A DNA stretch of 64,000 bases from Isoetes taiwanensis (GCA_021234155.1 JAJEKV010000002.1:27705299-27769298), one strand, 5' to 3'. Counted from the first letter of the stretch, positions 22,447 to 34,854 are shown. Notes: generated by a model from the sequence alone, not told the origin. Numbers and translations are program-made.

Positions 22447-23928
22447 ATGGCGGACGGAAGCATGCTATGGAGCGTTGCCATTGCCAGCCTTGTGTTCCTC
22501 TTCATCCTGGTACGTAAAGCTTCAAAACACCCTAAATATCCTCCGGGGCCGACAGGATCGCCGATATTTGGTAGCCTCAAACAATTTGCTGGCTATTTTA
22601 ACCTAGACGAAGTGAGGAAATTAATCTCCCAATATGGCCGTATCTACTGCTTTAAAGCTGGATCCACCCCTGTCATTTTCATCACTGAGGCTTCCATTGC
22701 ATATGAAGCCATGATCCAAAAGGGTGCAATTTTTGCATCAAGGCCCGCCTTGCCTAAACAAGCAGTCTTGAGTAACTACAGACGAGATATCAATGCTTCC
22801 CCGTATGGCCCCAGATGGAGGGCTCTAAGAAGAAATCTAGTAGGGGGCGTTTTGAGTATCCCTAAATTGATCACCTATTCAGGTGTGAGGAAGGAGGTTA
22901 TTGATAAACTCCTTGGCAGGTTCAGAGGTGAGGCTGAGATAAACAATGGTCTTGTTTCTGTGAAAACAAATATCAGGCTTTGTATTTTTGAAATCATGTC
23001 TTACATATGTTTCGGGAGGTATTTGGAGGAAAGGACACTGAGAGAAATGGACCAGCTATTGAAGGACATTATTACATGCCCTAGATTTAGTTTAGGTGAT
23101 TTCATTCCATGGCTAAGTTTTCTTCCTAGCAAACAATTGAAAATGGCTTATCATATTGCAGAAAGACAGAATGCATTTTTCATTCCACTGATACAGGAGA
23201 GCATGAGGCTGAGAGAAGAGGGTAAGATCAAGCCAGACTGTTATATCAACAGTCTTTTTGAGATGAATGCACTAGGCAAAGAAGAAAAGTTGTCAGAGCA
23301 GGATATGGTGGCACTATGCACAGAGCTACTAAATGCAGGTGTAGATACCACTTCAAACACATTAGAATGGGCCATGGCAAACGTTATCAAGTATCCAAAC
23401 GTTCAGGCTAAACTGGTTGAAGAGCTGAAACGGGTAGTGGGAAATAGAGCAGTTGTTGAAGAAGACATAGACAACATGCCATATTTACAAGCAGTTGCAA
23501 AGGAGACTTTGAGAAAGCATCCGCCTGGTGATAACAGTATTGTACATTGTGTTACCGAACCTGTTAGTCTTGCTGGTTATGATATAACTCCAGATGCTTT
23601 AGTTATTGTGAACTTGTTAAGCATAGCGCTTGATCCAAAAATTTGGTCTGATCCCGAGGCATTCTCACCTGAAAGAATGCTTGGTTCAAATGTGGATATT
23701 ACGGGAGCTAAGGAGTTGAAGATGGTGCCCTTTGGTTGTGGAAGAAGGATCTGTCCTGGTCTAGGCATTGCCATGTTGCATATCCATCTCATTCTCGCGC
23801 GTCTTTTGCATGAATTTGAGTTCATTCCTAAAGAAGACCTGGACCTGACTAGCAAACGTGAATTTGCTGTTGTGCTTGTCCAGCCCTTGCAAGCTTTCAT
23901 AAGAAAGAGAGATTTAACCCCATGTTGA
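22447..23928 (+). CDS. Cytochrome P450, CYP77/CYP89-like A-type
   Basis: A 493-residue intronless P450 of normal length for plant A-type enzymes. An N-terminal hydrophobic anchor (about residues 6-22) is followed by a basic stretch and the P-P-G-P hinge, so it should sit in the ER membrane facing the cytosol. Visible motifs are Y-G-P-R-W-R-A-L-R-R-N-L-V (helix C), the I-helix A-G-V-D-T-T (297-302), K-helix E-T-L-R (353-356), P-E-R-M (408-411), and the haem loop P-F-G-C-G-R-R-I-C-P-G with haem-ligand Cys436. R-R-N-L-V and K-E-T-L-R-K-H-P-P point to the CYP77/CYP89 group, known for fatty-acid oxidation in CYP77 members; the substrate here is not determined. No stop or frameshift is present, making it the best candidate for a working gene in the window. 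Confidence 0.93.
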   Translation: MADGSMLWSVAIASLVFLFILVRKASKHPKYPPGPTGSPIFGSLKQFAGYFNLDEVRKLISQYGRIYCFKAGSTPVIFITEASIAYEAMIQKGAIFASRPALPKQAVLSNYRRDINASPYGPRWRALRRNLVGGVLSIPKLITYSGVRKEVIDKLLGRFRGEAEINNGLVSVKTNIRLCIFEIMSYICFGRYLEERTLREMDQLLKDIITCPRFSLGDFIPWLSFLPSKQLKMAYHIAERQNAFFIPLIQESMRLREEGKIKPDCYINSLFEMNALGKEEKLSEQDMVALCTELLNAGVDTTSNTLEWAMANVIKYPNVQAKLVEELKRVVGNRAVVEEDIDNMPYLQAVAKETLRKHPPGDNSIVHCVTEPVSLAGYDITPDALVIVNLLSIALDPKIWSDPEAFSPERMLGSNVDITGAKELKMVPFGCGRRICPGLGIAMLHIHLILARLLHEFEFIPKEDLDLTSKREFAVVLVQPLQAFIRKRDLTPC

Positions 23929-25305
23929 TCAGTCCTTGGAGATTGTCTATGTTCTATTTCTTATTCACTTAGATATATTATTTATGTAATAATCCTCCAA
24001 GGGTGTTTGCACATGCAATTTTGTTGGCTACTTGTCGACCTTTATGACAGCTTCAAGAATTTCGGTAGGTTTCATCATTGTTGATACCACATGTTTGTCA
24101 TACTATACTATGGACATGTAGCCTTGAATTCAACCTACTTTCCAATAGAGTTTAAACTTGGATCTTTGTGCTTAGATTATGTATTAAGGGCCTAGGTAGT
24201 TCCATACTTCTTAACCGGTCCTGAGATATAATCTCGTCTCTTCCACTCTAATTAAAATTAAAATATTTAAAAGTGCGTTTAATGTTAATTGTGATTTGGC
24301 AGTAATCCATGCAAATTTAGATGACAGATGTTGATTATAAGTTAGAAAGTGTTGTTAGAAACAACATGCCTTGTAATCCCCTACGTTTAAGGGATCCCAA
24401 AGAAAACGTAATGCACATGTCGAATCTTTCATCTTTTGCACCGCTTTGAATAGGCAAAATTTAAACTAGTAAATTAGATCTTTCCTTTTCTGCAATTTGG
24501 AAGAGACACAATTCAAACTAAAAAGTGAGTCATTAAAGAGAAAATTGCCACTGCCATAAATTTCTTGTATATATTCAGATACATAGCTCTATCAAATTTT
24601 TTACTGTATGGTATGCCTCTCTGGTTCATATTGGTGTGTGTGCAACAGATAATACATTGTCTAGGTCAAAATGACATTCCTTTGGAGTTGATGTATCCCA
24701 CATCTAATATAACTTGTGCACACGACGCTTAATACATTAGAATTGCTAGTTCTATCATGTATCTCTCTAAAACAATTTTCATGTACATAGAAAGCTTGAA
24801 ATATTGTATATTAATTCCATCACATACATGCTATCATCTAAGAAATCATTATTAATAGTTGAGCCATATGAAAACATATATAACTCTCTTAGAAAGATGC
24901 CTTTGGAATATTCATCTGTGATGCTTATTTCTGAAAATGACACGTACCTTTCGAAAAAATAGAGATTTAAAAAAAATATGGGAAAAAGAAAAAAAAAAGG
25001 AGGACGGGTTTGCCCAGGCGCACCCTGTTCTCGCCATTCCGCCGGATTAGAACAGACGCTTGCTCTGGAGCTCCGGCACAGTAAACAACGGAGTAACAGG
25101 CTTAGAACTGCTTGATGGGGCCGGATTCTTGCAATTACTTATCAGACCAAAATCTGGATTACTATGTTAAATGGTATTGATTTTCATAGTTACGCTATGT
25201 GGTGCTTGGTGCAATGGCCTTTCTCGACTCGCTAGTCGAGAAGTGTGGTTCAGACCTAATTTGAATACTTTTGTAGCATCACTCGACTAACTTAGTTTCA
25301 ACTTT
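23929..25305. other. Non-coding stretch after the P450
   Basis: A/T-rich 3' region without recognisable coding sequence, repeat termini or RNA gene. Poly-A stretches occur at about 24958-25000. Confidence 0.4.
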
Positions 25306-26040
25306 TGCAGCATCTGCGGTTAAGGCGATTACTTCAAAGACTATACCTTTAGGGAAAGCTCTTAAGGATGTAGGTGCTTTGAGAAGCTCCATACAAAAAT
25401 ACGTTATGCATTGGGTAGCCATCTCAAAAGGAGGGGAGCACTATGGTCTAATGCATACATGAATGAGATTATCGATTACTTGTTAGGTCTACTATGTGTG
25501 CTCGAGGAGATACATGATGATCCATCTAACATGCTTGATTTCTTCCCTCACGCAAAAGATATTTTGGTTGAATCAGAAGCAGTGATCCAGCAAAAAAGCA
25601 ATCTTCTACCACCATATGTAGGCCAGCTAATCAGAGACCAAAAAATCTCATTCAGATCTTTGATCCATATCAAAATATTAAGAAAGGTACGTTCTTGCTT
25701 GTGAGGCGAGCTGATAGTTGTCCAACATGGTTAGCTTATGCAGAAGAAAACCTTATAGAAGACCCAAATGAACCTCACTATGATGAGGTATGTGTCTTTT
25801 GGTGGGAGCTTGTTAATAGGAAGGTTATATCTTATCAATAAGTAGATTGATTGTTCGAAAAAAAGGTGGAGACCTAACCCTAATGATCGACCTCAATACC
25901 AACCAATAAAAACCATTGACTTTGCATCCAGATGGTTGAAGGGATGCCTTCAATTGTTTTGATCCCAAGCGACGTGAGCTCTCACTTAAGAGACATGGTT
26001 GCTAATGAAGATAACGACGATGATAAGGGTGAACAATAAA
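25306..26040 (+). pseudogene. DUF7869-type gene, C-terminal fragment
   Basis: The segments L-K-D-V-G-A-L-R-S-S-I-Q-K-Y-V-M-H-W near 25363, N-E-I-I-D-Y near 25463, and L-V-R-R-A-D-S-C-P-T-W-L-A-Y-A-E-E followed by W-R-P-N-P-N-D-R-P-Q-Y match the C-terminal third of the minus-strand gene at 35913-38320. They lie in different frames (switches near 25410 and 25680) with stops near 25840, so this is a dead 5'-truncated copy. The central conserved region (LQLDNCSGQN and DIDALFG in the other copy) is missing. Confidence 0.8.
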
Positions 26041-29000
26041 ATTGTCTTTTGGCTTGAGTAAAATTTGTTCTGCTTAGTAGCTTAAGATTCTCAAAGTAAT
26101 GAATTCGTGCTCATTTACTCTGACTGAGCAATGAGCAATCTGTCGGAGAAGCATCGAATGCATGGAAATATATTTTTTTTTTAAATCCCGAATGCAGTTC
26201 CATATGTTATGAAAATGCTCTGCTCGCATCATCAATGCCCAACGCGACCGGGGGGGCATCAGAATTTGTAGCAATTTTGGAACAAATCCTTACCCAGTGA
26301 AATATCTCTACTAGTTCTCCAGATCCACTCCGCTGCGGATTAGGCACAAGAGGAATGTCAATGCCAGTTCGAAGATGGGGGCAAGGCAGCTGGGCACAAA
26401 TGTCAGAAATATATAGCAATGCTGAATCAAATCCGTATCGAGTGAAACATCTCCATTAGTTTACCAGACCAGCTCCTCTACATGGTCAGGTATAAGAGGG
26501 ATATTATCTACGACAATTTCTTGTCCGGGAGGGGGGGGGGGTGCACTTAGTAAAAACCGTAGAAAACATGTGAGTGTACGGGAGGGGGTTTTTTTGGGGC
26601 CAAAACCGTACCCATATATGAGAGGGGGTATTTTTCTTGCTTGAATTCCGTATATATATAAGAGAAATATGGTAGGGGTATACAAAATATGAGGTATATT
26701 TTCTTAAGAAATTTCCGTATAAGGGATAATTTCTCTTAACCCTATGCACGCACATGCCATATAGATAGGTGCACCCCCAGGTTTCTTGTACATGGAAGTC
26801 CATGTCAAATGATATATTTTTCACAACATGCTGGCGAAAAACGAAGTCGTTTGTCATAGTGCTGCGTGTCAAGCGTGAAAACACCAGCGTCCTACCACCT
26901 CTTCTACATTCTTGGATGCATAGACTGGCAAGCAGGAGCGATAAAAAAGAAGCCACAAGAAGGGAAAAGAGATTTGCATGCAATGCAGCACGTCAATGGC
27001 CACCAGAGCCTTCACAGTTTGTTAGGCCTTTCAGAAAGGGAGATGCATGCAAGAACGGCTTTAGAGGATAGAAGAGAATCCAAGATAGCTACGGTTTAAC
27101 TGAAGTTTGCAAAAGAAAAAAAGAAAGTGCTCCAATGACCAAACAAGCAGACACATTCCACATGATTGTACGTGGCCCAACAGGATCTGCCAAAGGAACT
27201 TGGAAAGAAGTAGTTTATCATGAACTTTGAGATCAAGCCACCATCTTTTTGGGGAGATGCATTTCCAAGTGCAATGATCTCTTTGAATTTTTGAGGAGGA
27301 CTAGCAATGCTGAAACTACATACATGTACTCTGTTGTTTCTATCAAAAATCCTTCGAGGCAGGTGCTTTTAATCATGTACAATGATAGGCTTCTTACTTT
27401 CTTGTAGTAAGTCCTATAGACCTTTTGATTTCCGTGGACGATAAAAGTCAACTCAAATCTTTTCTTATTTCTTGGTTTTATCATGAATTCATGACTATTT
27501 AATTTAAGTGATTTAGCCAACGCTATATACGGGCCCTTCATGGCTATTTAATTTAAGTGATTTATCTCGGTCCTTGTTGTTTTTGTTCAATTTGAATTAT
27601 CAATACAAGAAATTTATCGCGGCGGTCTTCCCAGACTTACTTTTGCAAGGTCGAATTTGCATATCCTTCGAATGGTGCAAAAGATGTTCTTGGACTTAAT
27701 AAAAAGAATTTGTGTGGGAGGGTTGAAGACATGGGTTTTAGAGAATCGTCTCCTCAAACAAACCATCATAGCTGATGAAAAACAAACCTATAGACATTTT
27801 CCACCTACAAACACACATAGATTCTTGGCTCCCTATACACTCCCCCACCTTTTTCTCTTTATACTTGCACAATGTAATTCCTCCTCTATATTTAATCTCT
27901 TTATACTTGCAAAAGGGTGCAATTCCTCATTTATATTTAAATGCAATTGCTGCTTTATATTTAGATGAAACTCCTTCCATAGTTCATGCCCCATGTTCCA
28001 TGAGCAAATGAAAAACTTTATTCTTGGTCTTTTATAGTAGGAAAACCATCTTGATCAATTAATATAAGAATAGAATGTTGTTAGATTTACTATTGCAAAG
28101 AAGACCAACCGTGGTGTAATAGAATATTCAGTTATATAAATAGACCAAAGATAAAATTTCCAAGACATTTTTATGTGAAAACTGTAGAAAGCTTGTTCAG
28201 AAGACAAATTTAGCAATACAAATAAGATGTTTCATGCAGCTGCAAAGGTTAATGATTCTAAATTGAAGATAGTTACTACAGAGGAAAACATTTACAAAGG
28301 CATCACTTCAAAAACAATATTGTCTTACAGTCGTGAGCAAGAAACTATAAATTACACACACAAAACATACCTTCATGACTCTACTCAAGATATTGTAATT
28401 TGAATATTGGTATTAGCAAAACTCCTTATCCCATGCCACTTTTTTCATTTGTGCAATGCTCCATACAGTATTTCATAAAGAAAATGAGGCGAGTCTAATT
28501 AACAGAAAGCGTAGATAGCTAGTCTAATTAACAAAATCTTAACTGGTTAGAAGCTCCTTTGCAGTTCAGTATGGATGCATATATTACATTGAATAATAAC
28601 AATTGCATATCTCAGCTGAAGATGAATTGAAGCTAACCTTTCTGGATATGCCTGGAGCTTTGCACATGTTAGATATCCAGTTTTCGAGACAGAAATAACA
28701 CATAATATGAGACCTAAGCTAAAATTCATATTAGAGCTAAGTATGCAGTCTAGTTGCTTGGTACACTGTAAGCCATTTTGCTCTATTTCTGCTTTTCCTA
28801 CATTAGATTCTCATCAAAATTACTCGTCCAGTCCAAAAAGGTCGTCCAGTCTATAAGGGCGCCTTAGCTTCAAGCGAGATTAGTGATGGATACTTTATTT
28901 ATATTTATACAGGTTGGATTCATATGAAATGACAAAAAATTAGCTGATGCTATCCTGTGTTGAGGCCGTAATGAACCCACTTCGTCTTTGGAATACTCGC

Positions 29001-29519
29001 CCAGCAACAAGAGATTTGGACGAAATAACTCTTGCAGATATTTGCTCCAAGCAGGCTCAGGAGTGCGTGGCGGATAAGTTTGGTGGAAATCCGGCCTCCG
29101 GAAATGTGTGGCAACAAAGAATTTAGTGGGAAAAAGAGGGAAGTCCAGGAAAAATCATGCGTTAAACTTAGGGTGAGATTCCACTACGACAGTTCTTGGT
29201 GTGGCAGTTTACATCCACAAATCAAGAAGAGCCATCTTGCAAAATGCCGAAGGAGCTCAGATTCCATCAGTGGCAATTAAGAGCCGCAATTTAGGTTTGG
29301 CATTAGGCTCGATTTAGTGTATAATTGCCAAAAATACTGCTCTAACTACCGAGAGATGAGGACTGGGATTTGGAAGTTCCAGCGTTAATGGCAAAGTTTA
29401 AGTTAATTGCCTTCCATTGTCTGGAATCTCAGCCTTTAACTTTATAATGCTAGATTTGCTACCACGTGGACGACCCTATCGGACTATATAATTATATACG
29501 TTTTGATTATTCTGTGACA
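26041..29519. other. Non-coding stretch with minor repeats
   Basis: A repeated pair of segments at about 26265-26365 and 26425-26510 (AAATC-TA-CAGTGAAA-ATCTC and AAGAGGGATATT/AAGAGGAATGTC words) suggests an old local duplication. A poly-G tract lies at 26529-26541. A relic of the (CTATT)n LINE tail lies at 27345-27450. Open frames at 26504-27099 and 27657-28011 have no recognisable content. No gene is supported. Confidence 0.4.
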
Positions 29520-30241
29520 TGCTTATACTGCTTTGCAAACAGAGGCAGATCGCCATAGCTTGAGGCAATATCTTGACGCTTGCTTCATCAGCAAGCTTTG
29601 GGATGCCAGCGCCCTTGAACAGGTCAAGACAACACACTACCAGCGCCACATAAATCCCACATTGGAACGAGGCCCACAATGCTACCTGCGCACCCACTTG
29701 CCCATGAAAAGACGCAGACTCATTGCCTCCATTCGCACAGGGGCACATCATCTTCGAATTGAGACAGGCAGATGGATTGGTGAGCCACGTCAGGACAGGC
29801 TCTGTCAATGCTGCCAAATGGGAGTCATTGAGGATGAATCTCATACCCTTCAAAGTTGCCCAAACATATGATCAAATCCGGACGCCGCTATCTTTGAGTT
29901 GGTGGGGCCGGCCGGCCGCTACATGTGACATTGAGCACGGCATCCATGCGGATGCTAGGGTCATACAACCGTGGAGGTCATGGACATGCGAGATCAGCTA
30001 TGTCCTCGGGCACGCACTTGACATGTACATACACATTTATTTCACGATGATGTATACTTGTACAATTTGACAGCATTCTTATTACTGCCACGGTTTTTCC
30101 CTCGAAAACCCTTCGGGGCGGGGGTTTTTTAACCCGGACAGTAATAAGTTTGCTGCGCTCCTTCTGGGTCCCATAGGCCGATTGGTCTCAGTGGACGATA
30201 AAAACCTATTCTATTCTATTCTATTCTATTCTATTCTATTC
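29520..30241 (+). mobile_element. 5'-truncated LINE (Jockey/I-like tail) with (CTATT)n 3' end
   Basis: Residues encoded at 29533-29871 read as the C-terminus of a non-L1 LINE ORF2: R-I-R-T-G-like A-S-I-R-T-G-A-H-H-L-R-I-E-T-G-R-W followed by the finger C-Q-C-C-x9-D-E-S-H-T-L-Q-S-C-P. A 3' untranslated part follows with GGTTTTTCCCTCGAAAACCC and a G/T-rich arm able to pair with it (30091-30135), then GGTCTCAGTGGACGATAAAA and about eight CTATT repeats (30208-30241). Relics of the same tail lie at 21367-21520 and 27345-27450. Assignment to a clade is tentative. Confidence 0.75.
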
Positions 30242-32125
30242 TTGGTGTTTGTCAATCTTTGCTTTGTTTGGTTTACCTCTGTTTGCAGAAAGTAATTGCT
30301 GGGAGGAACGAAGTTCCATCCTGGTAACTTTGTTGGAATAGGTCGAGACCACTATAGGGAATGTTAAGTTTGCAAGGAGTAAATTAGCAAAACGAAACAG
30401 TGTCCATGTTGTTTTATTGAAGCCACACCACTTCATCGGTTATTTTAAAAGACTAGCAGCCTTTGTTGGAAGTTTTAGTTTTGCATGAAGGGATTCATTG
30501 CAACACGGAAACTAGTCCAGTGTGGCCAAAACATGGATTTTGTTGGACGAAGCTTAGCCACTAAAAAGATCTTTGAACCTAAGAATGCTCATGGCTTGAT
30601 ACGTGTCGGGATCAGATTCCGTTAAATTATAACTATACGAAACAGAATATTCAAGTTGTTCGCGAGAGGCATAGTAATAGTATATGAATGCTATGCCGGG
30701 CATATTTTAATAGCCATCCATGTTAAGCCTTGCAATGTTCAGATTTAAAATGTTCTTCGCGCATAATGCATTTATGCATTTGTTAATCAGGAAGACAACA
30801 AACCATATAGTGTAAAGCATTAGAAACTGAGGCTAGAAAGCAATATCTCATTTGCCATAGTAAGATGCTACATGGTCTTAGATGAAAAGACATTCTTGAA
30901 GAATGCTGCAGTCTTCAAAGGCAAAAAGACATTCTTGAACATTGGTGCAATTTTAAAAATAGTTCCACTATCAGTTTCTCAACACTCTAGATCACCCCAA
31001 AGATTGCTATGGCTAAATATGGACTGAAATTTTAATTAAGAAAAGCCTATATTACATTTCTTATTATTCACAAGTATATTTTTGCTTAGAACCTCGCTCT
31101 TCCTACCCTTGTTCCATGCATTACTTCCATAAGGGTAGGTGTGACAGTGAGGCATGTCCAGGGGTTGTTCGTGATCTTCTGGAAGTGCCCATCAATATGT
31201 TATTAGCTCCTTCTTGGGATGAAATCAACTAGATTCCCCCTTCCTCTAACTAGACTTCACCTACTGGAACTCATTCCATGATCTGCCAGCCATCTTGGAT
31301 TTTGCAGCATGTGGTTTAGGCTATTGTTGAGAGTTTTGATGACTTTAGGAAGTCCTTTTTGGACTCGTTTTGTTTATATTGTGGTAACGCGATCTTGCTC
31401 ATCATGCCTGATAGGCAATTACTAAATGGTTATAATTTTCCACCTATAGCACCGGAGGCCTTCACTTCTTTTAATTTCTGAAATCATTAAGATGTGCAGA
31501 ATTATGCTTTGCCAACCATTCTCTAACTAGACCTTTCAAGTATCGAGCTTATTGTGATTTAGCATCTTTGACCAATCAAAGATCTAAAATTTTCTAAGCA
31601 TCACATGAAGCTAAGCATAGAAGAATGAACTTAAAAAACATATGTAAGACAATGGACATCAAACAGAGTCAACGCATAATGGTGATCTAATGGGAAGAAG
31701 TTGCATCAAATGAATCAAGTTATAATTCTTGTAACCATTTATTGCAATGGCAATTCACCTTGGTTCATTATCTTTAGAGGCACTGACACTTTCAAATTTT
31801 CCTGATTAACAGAAGCACCATTTAATGCATTTACAATGAGATGGGAGCTAATGGCTAGGAAGTTATGTTTTACCACTACCCTTTTACAATGATGGTGAAT
31901 CCATTTATAACCCGTCAGGTTATTTCAGTGTACATCAGTAGTTAATATGGATGAAGATGTTGGGATCTTAATAATAGAGTCAGGTTGACTGTTCGTTGGC
32001 CTACCAAATGAAGTAAAGGTGGAGTTAAACCTATCCTTCAATATGTAGTTGTCATGTTCTTGAAAGGCGTTTCTGATATTTTTGTTTAACACATTTAACC
32101 ATTGCATTTAATACATTTAAATTAA
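30242..32125. other. Non-coding stretch
   Basis: No recognisable coding sequence, RNA gene or paired repeat was seen. Composition is A/T-rich and similar to other intergenic parts of the window. Confidence 0.4.
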
Positions 32126-32200
32126 AATCCCCCTTAAAGCCCCTTTGATTTGGATGCATATTCACACGGGAGGTTACTCCAGGCAACGAGATAAACTTTA
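32126..32200. mobile_element. MITE fragment, GGTTTGGGTGCATATTCAC family
   Basis: AATCCCCCTTAAAGCCCC, then TTTGGATGCATATTCACACG and GGCAACGAGA match the left end of the elements at 34269-34500 and 17316-17612. Only about 75 bp remain. Confidence 0.7.
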
Positions 32201-32559
32201 AGGGCCTAAATCGTTAAACAACCTACTCGTATGAACAGCAGTTTAGTAAAACTAATGGCAACGACATTTGCCATTACTTGGGGCTTGTGCTTTTAGTCTC
32301 AATTTGCTAGAAGAGCCACTTGGAAATGAGAAGGCTTCCTATTCTGAAATGTAAATATGAAGCACAACAAAATTGGAACCAAGTATGTATATATGTATAA
32401 TCCATTGTTTTAACAAATGACAAAATATATTCTCCAGCCATCCCCATTGGGATGCAACCAAATATTCTAAATTAATACACCATATAAGTAGTTTTTTAAT
32501 ATATAAAACAATCAAACCTATTGCGCTTCGATGGGATAATGTTCTGGAAAGGTTTACTT

Positions 32560-32990
32560 GCAACTGGAATTGTCCATTCACACACAAATGGGAGGAGACA
32601 TTACAATCAGATTTTATGCGCCTTAGAAGCCTCGTCAAGCTTGAAGAATTTTTAAGAACAATCCAAAGATGTCTCTGGATTGGGCAGCACAAAACTTTTA
32701 TGAAAATGCCTGTGGTCCAAAGCGTACAAGAAATTTATTAGCTCCTATGAAAGTTGCAATAAAAATTTCTTACCATCATTTCAAAGACTGCTCTGATGAT
32801 GTGTATGTGGATAGGATTGGATTTTCAACCTTCCTTTCTCTCCTTGAACTATTGATTCATGTTTCCCTGAATCACTTGCAACAAGACAAGATCTTCAACT
32901 GCGGCAACCTGCAAGTCTGGTAATTTCGAAAGCTACTGATTGTCCATTCACACACAAACGGGAGGAGACATTACAATCAGATTTTTTGTG
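32560..32990. repeat. Direct repeat flanking a 330-bp segment
   Basis: TTGTCCATTCACACACAAA followed by GGGAGGAGACATTACAATC occurs at about 32567-32612 and again at 32939-32983 in the same orientation. The intervening segment holds an unrecognised open frame. The repeat lies immediately downstream (minus-strand sense) of the RDR fragment. Confidence 0.75.
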
Positions 32991-33049
32991 CCTCAGGATT
33001 TCCGGTCTGTTTATTCCGTATTATTTTCACAAAATTTACCTGAACAAAA

Positions 33050-33925
33050 TAAATCGAATAAGGTTCAAATAAGGTTCTGTACTTGGATGGTATCCTGCTG
33101 AGAGCATATCAACTATGAACCTTTGACACTCACCAATTGAGGCAGCCTGCACTAGTTCAATAGCTAGTGCGGGTTTTGAAACATCCTATCAAGCTGTTGG
33201 ATCACATCGTTTTGCAACTGCATAAAAACATCATCGCGTACTCCCAGAGTAGAAAGCAAAGTAATAACCTGACGGTTCAAGAAGCATGGAATATATTTTG
33301 TCCAAGAAAGAGCATCAAGGCCAGTGTATGTGGAAGGGAATTTGCACATACTTGGCCTCAAAGAGAGCTTATAAGGTGATCGTGGATCAATGGCCACAAC
33401 CCCTTTATATCCACCATAACGTATTTGAAAAGCTGAAGGAATTTTGCCTATCTTTCTTATTCCAGCACATTTTAATGCAACCTTCTTTGCAAAGGCCTGA
33501 GACATTTTTCCAGCACCATTAGAAAAACAATAGTTAATACCATCTACGTATCTTTCAACATCTGGAATCGCATCAACTTCAGCTTTAGACACATCTAAAG
33601 TATGCGTAGATGAAGAAAAGCATTGGCCCATTCGAGCAGCACATTTCGCCACATTTCTGATATCTAAAAAATTTCCCATCCATCTTCGGATCTCGTCTGC
33701 TGTGATGCTACCAGTATCTGCAAACATCCACAAAGAAGCCTCACGAAGTTGGCTTGAAGAAAATACAATGAATCGAAAGCTTTTTGTCCCAAGAAGTACG
33801 CCATTGTTCAAAACTTTCTTAATACGACCAGGAATGGCTTCAAGGGCGCAATACCGAGCTCCTTTTTCAAACTTACCAAGCTCAAAAAGCTGTCCATCTC
33901 TGATAACGGAGGTATTTCCGATACC
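33050..33925 (-). pseudogene. RNA-dependent RNA polymerase (RDR) fragment
   Basis: The minus-strand frame from about 33912 contains V-F-S-S-S-Q-L-R-E-A-S-L-W-M-F-A-D, I-R-N-V-A-K-C-A-A-R-M-G-Q, P-S-A-F-Q-I-R-Y-G-G-Y-K-G-V-V and C-F-L-N-R-Q-V-I-T-L-L-S-T-L-G-V. These are hallmark blocks of the N-terminal half of plant RDR polymerases, which copy single-stranded RNA into dsRNA for small-RNA silencing. At about 33168 a single-base shift moves the frame, and the next RDR block (E-L-V-Q-A-A-S, then G-Y-H-P-S-T-E-P-Y-L) continues to about 33050. The catalytic DLDGD region and C-terminus are not found, and a full RDR has about 1,100 residues. This is a fragment, closest in pattern to RDR1/RDR2 types. 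Confidence 0.85.
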
Positions 33926-34144
33926 ATTCCTGCATTTTTTGGTTCATTCCATGGCCTGGAGAAGTTTCTGGCATCCAACACAGGCCTCAAAGGTCCCATC
34001 CCTGCGGCATTCAACTAAGACCTGGATTATGGCCCTAATCCACACAACCCTAAAAAGAACTCTAAAAATAATGGGAGGATATTCACACCCACCACAAAAG
34101 AAGCCTCCACCACAGGATTTGCCCCCTTTTCTAAAATCAACGGC

Positions 34145-34268
34145 TAACAAAAGGGCGCACTCTAGAAATACTATTTAGTACACCTAGATGAATACGGCCA
34201 CCAAATCATATGAAAACCTTAGAGAAAACAGTACAAAAACAGAAAAAACCCCCTGTTATAATGCTAGA
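34145..34268. repeat. Diverged copy of the GCACTCTAGA...CCCCCTGTTAT module
   Basis: GCGCACTCTAGAAATAC through GTACAAAAACAGAAAAAACC and CCCTGTTATAATGCTAGA corresponds to the second half of the module at 19355 and 60618, more diverged. It ends exactly where the MITE at 34269 begins. Confidence 0.65.
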
Positions 34269-34500
34269 TCCCCCTTAAACCCCCTTTGGTTTGGGTGCAT
34301 ATTCACACGGGGGGTGACTCCGGTCAACGAGAGCTGTTGGATAGGCATATTCACCCCTTATTCTTTAATCTACACCGTACGTAAAGTTCCTCGTTTGTGG
34401 GGTATGCAAGTACAAAATTTGCTATACTATATAACAAGATTCGCAAAATACTATAAGATTTCAAGCGGAATACTATATGGTGTTGATACCACATGCACAA
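34269..34500. mobile_element. MITE with GGTTTGGGTGCATATTCAC terminus, copy 2
   Basis: Begins CCCCCTTAAACCCCC then TTTGGTTTGGGTGCATATTC. Its interior matches copy 1 at 17316 (GAGAGCTGTTGGATAGGC, CTACACCGTACGTAAAGTTC). The right terminus is missing; the copy stops after GTGTTGATACCACATGCAC. Confidence 0.75.
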
Positions 34501-34504
34501 AAAA

Positions 34505-34640
34505 AGGGCTTTTGTTGTGAGCCATTGGTTGTTGCCCATTATGCACCACACACACAAAAAGAGGGCTTTCGTTGTGAGCCATTGGTTGTTGACCATTATG
34601 CACCACACGCACAAAAAAAAAGCATGATTTCATTAATTGG
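34505..34640. repeat. Two tandem GGGCTTT-GTTGTGAGCCATTGG units
   Basis: GGGCTTTTGTTGTGAGCC and GGGCTTTCGTTGTGAGCC each precede ATTGGTTGTTG and CCATTATGCACCACAC, about 58 bp apart. This is the first part of the module at 19355 and 60618, here duplicated in tandem and ending in an A-run. Confidence 0.75.
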
Positions 34641-34854
34641 ATAAAATAACGCAATTTTGAGAATTTTAAGCACACCTAATTTGCTCAAGCACCAATACTT
34701 TTACCTAGTTCTCGAGCCCAAGATACATGAGGTCACTAATATACACATCCATACAAATTATGTGTTATACTTGTACGTGTACGTGATACTTGTACAAGCT
34801 CAATAATGGCGTTACAATCTACACCAATAATTCACATCAATAATTTTACTTCAC

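Noticed and set aside
26504-27099. Overlapping frames on both strands
   Set aside because: No domain recognised and no consistent coding signal; probably chance frames.
32669-32923. 84-codon plus-strand frame
   Set aside because: No recognisable content, and it lies between direct repeats next to the RDR fragment; no support as a gene.
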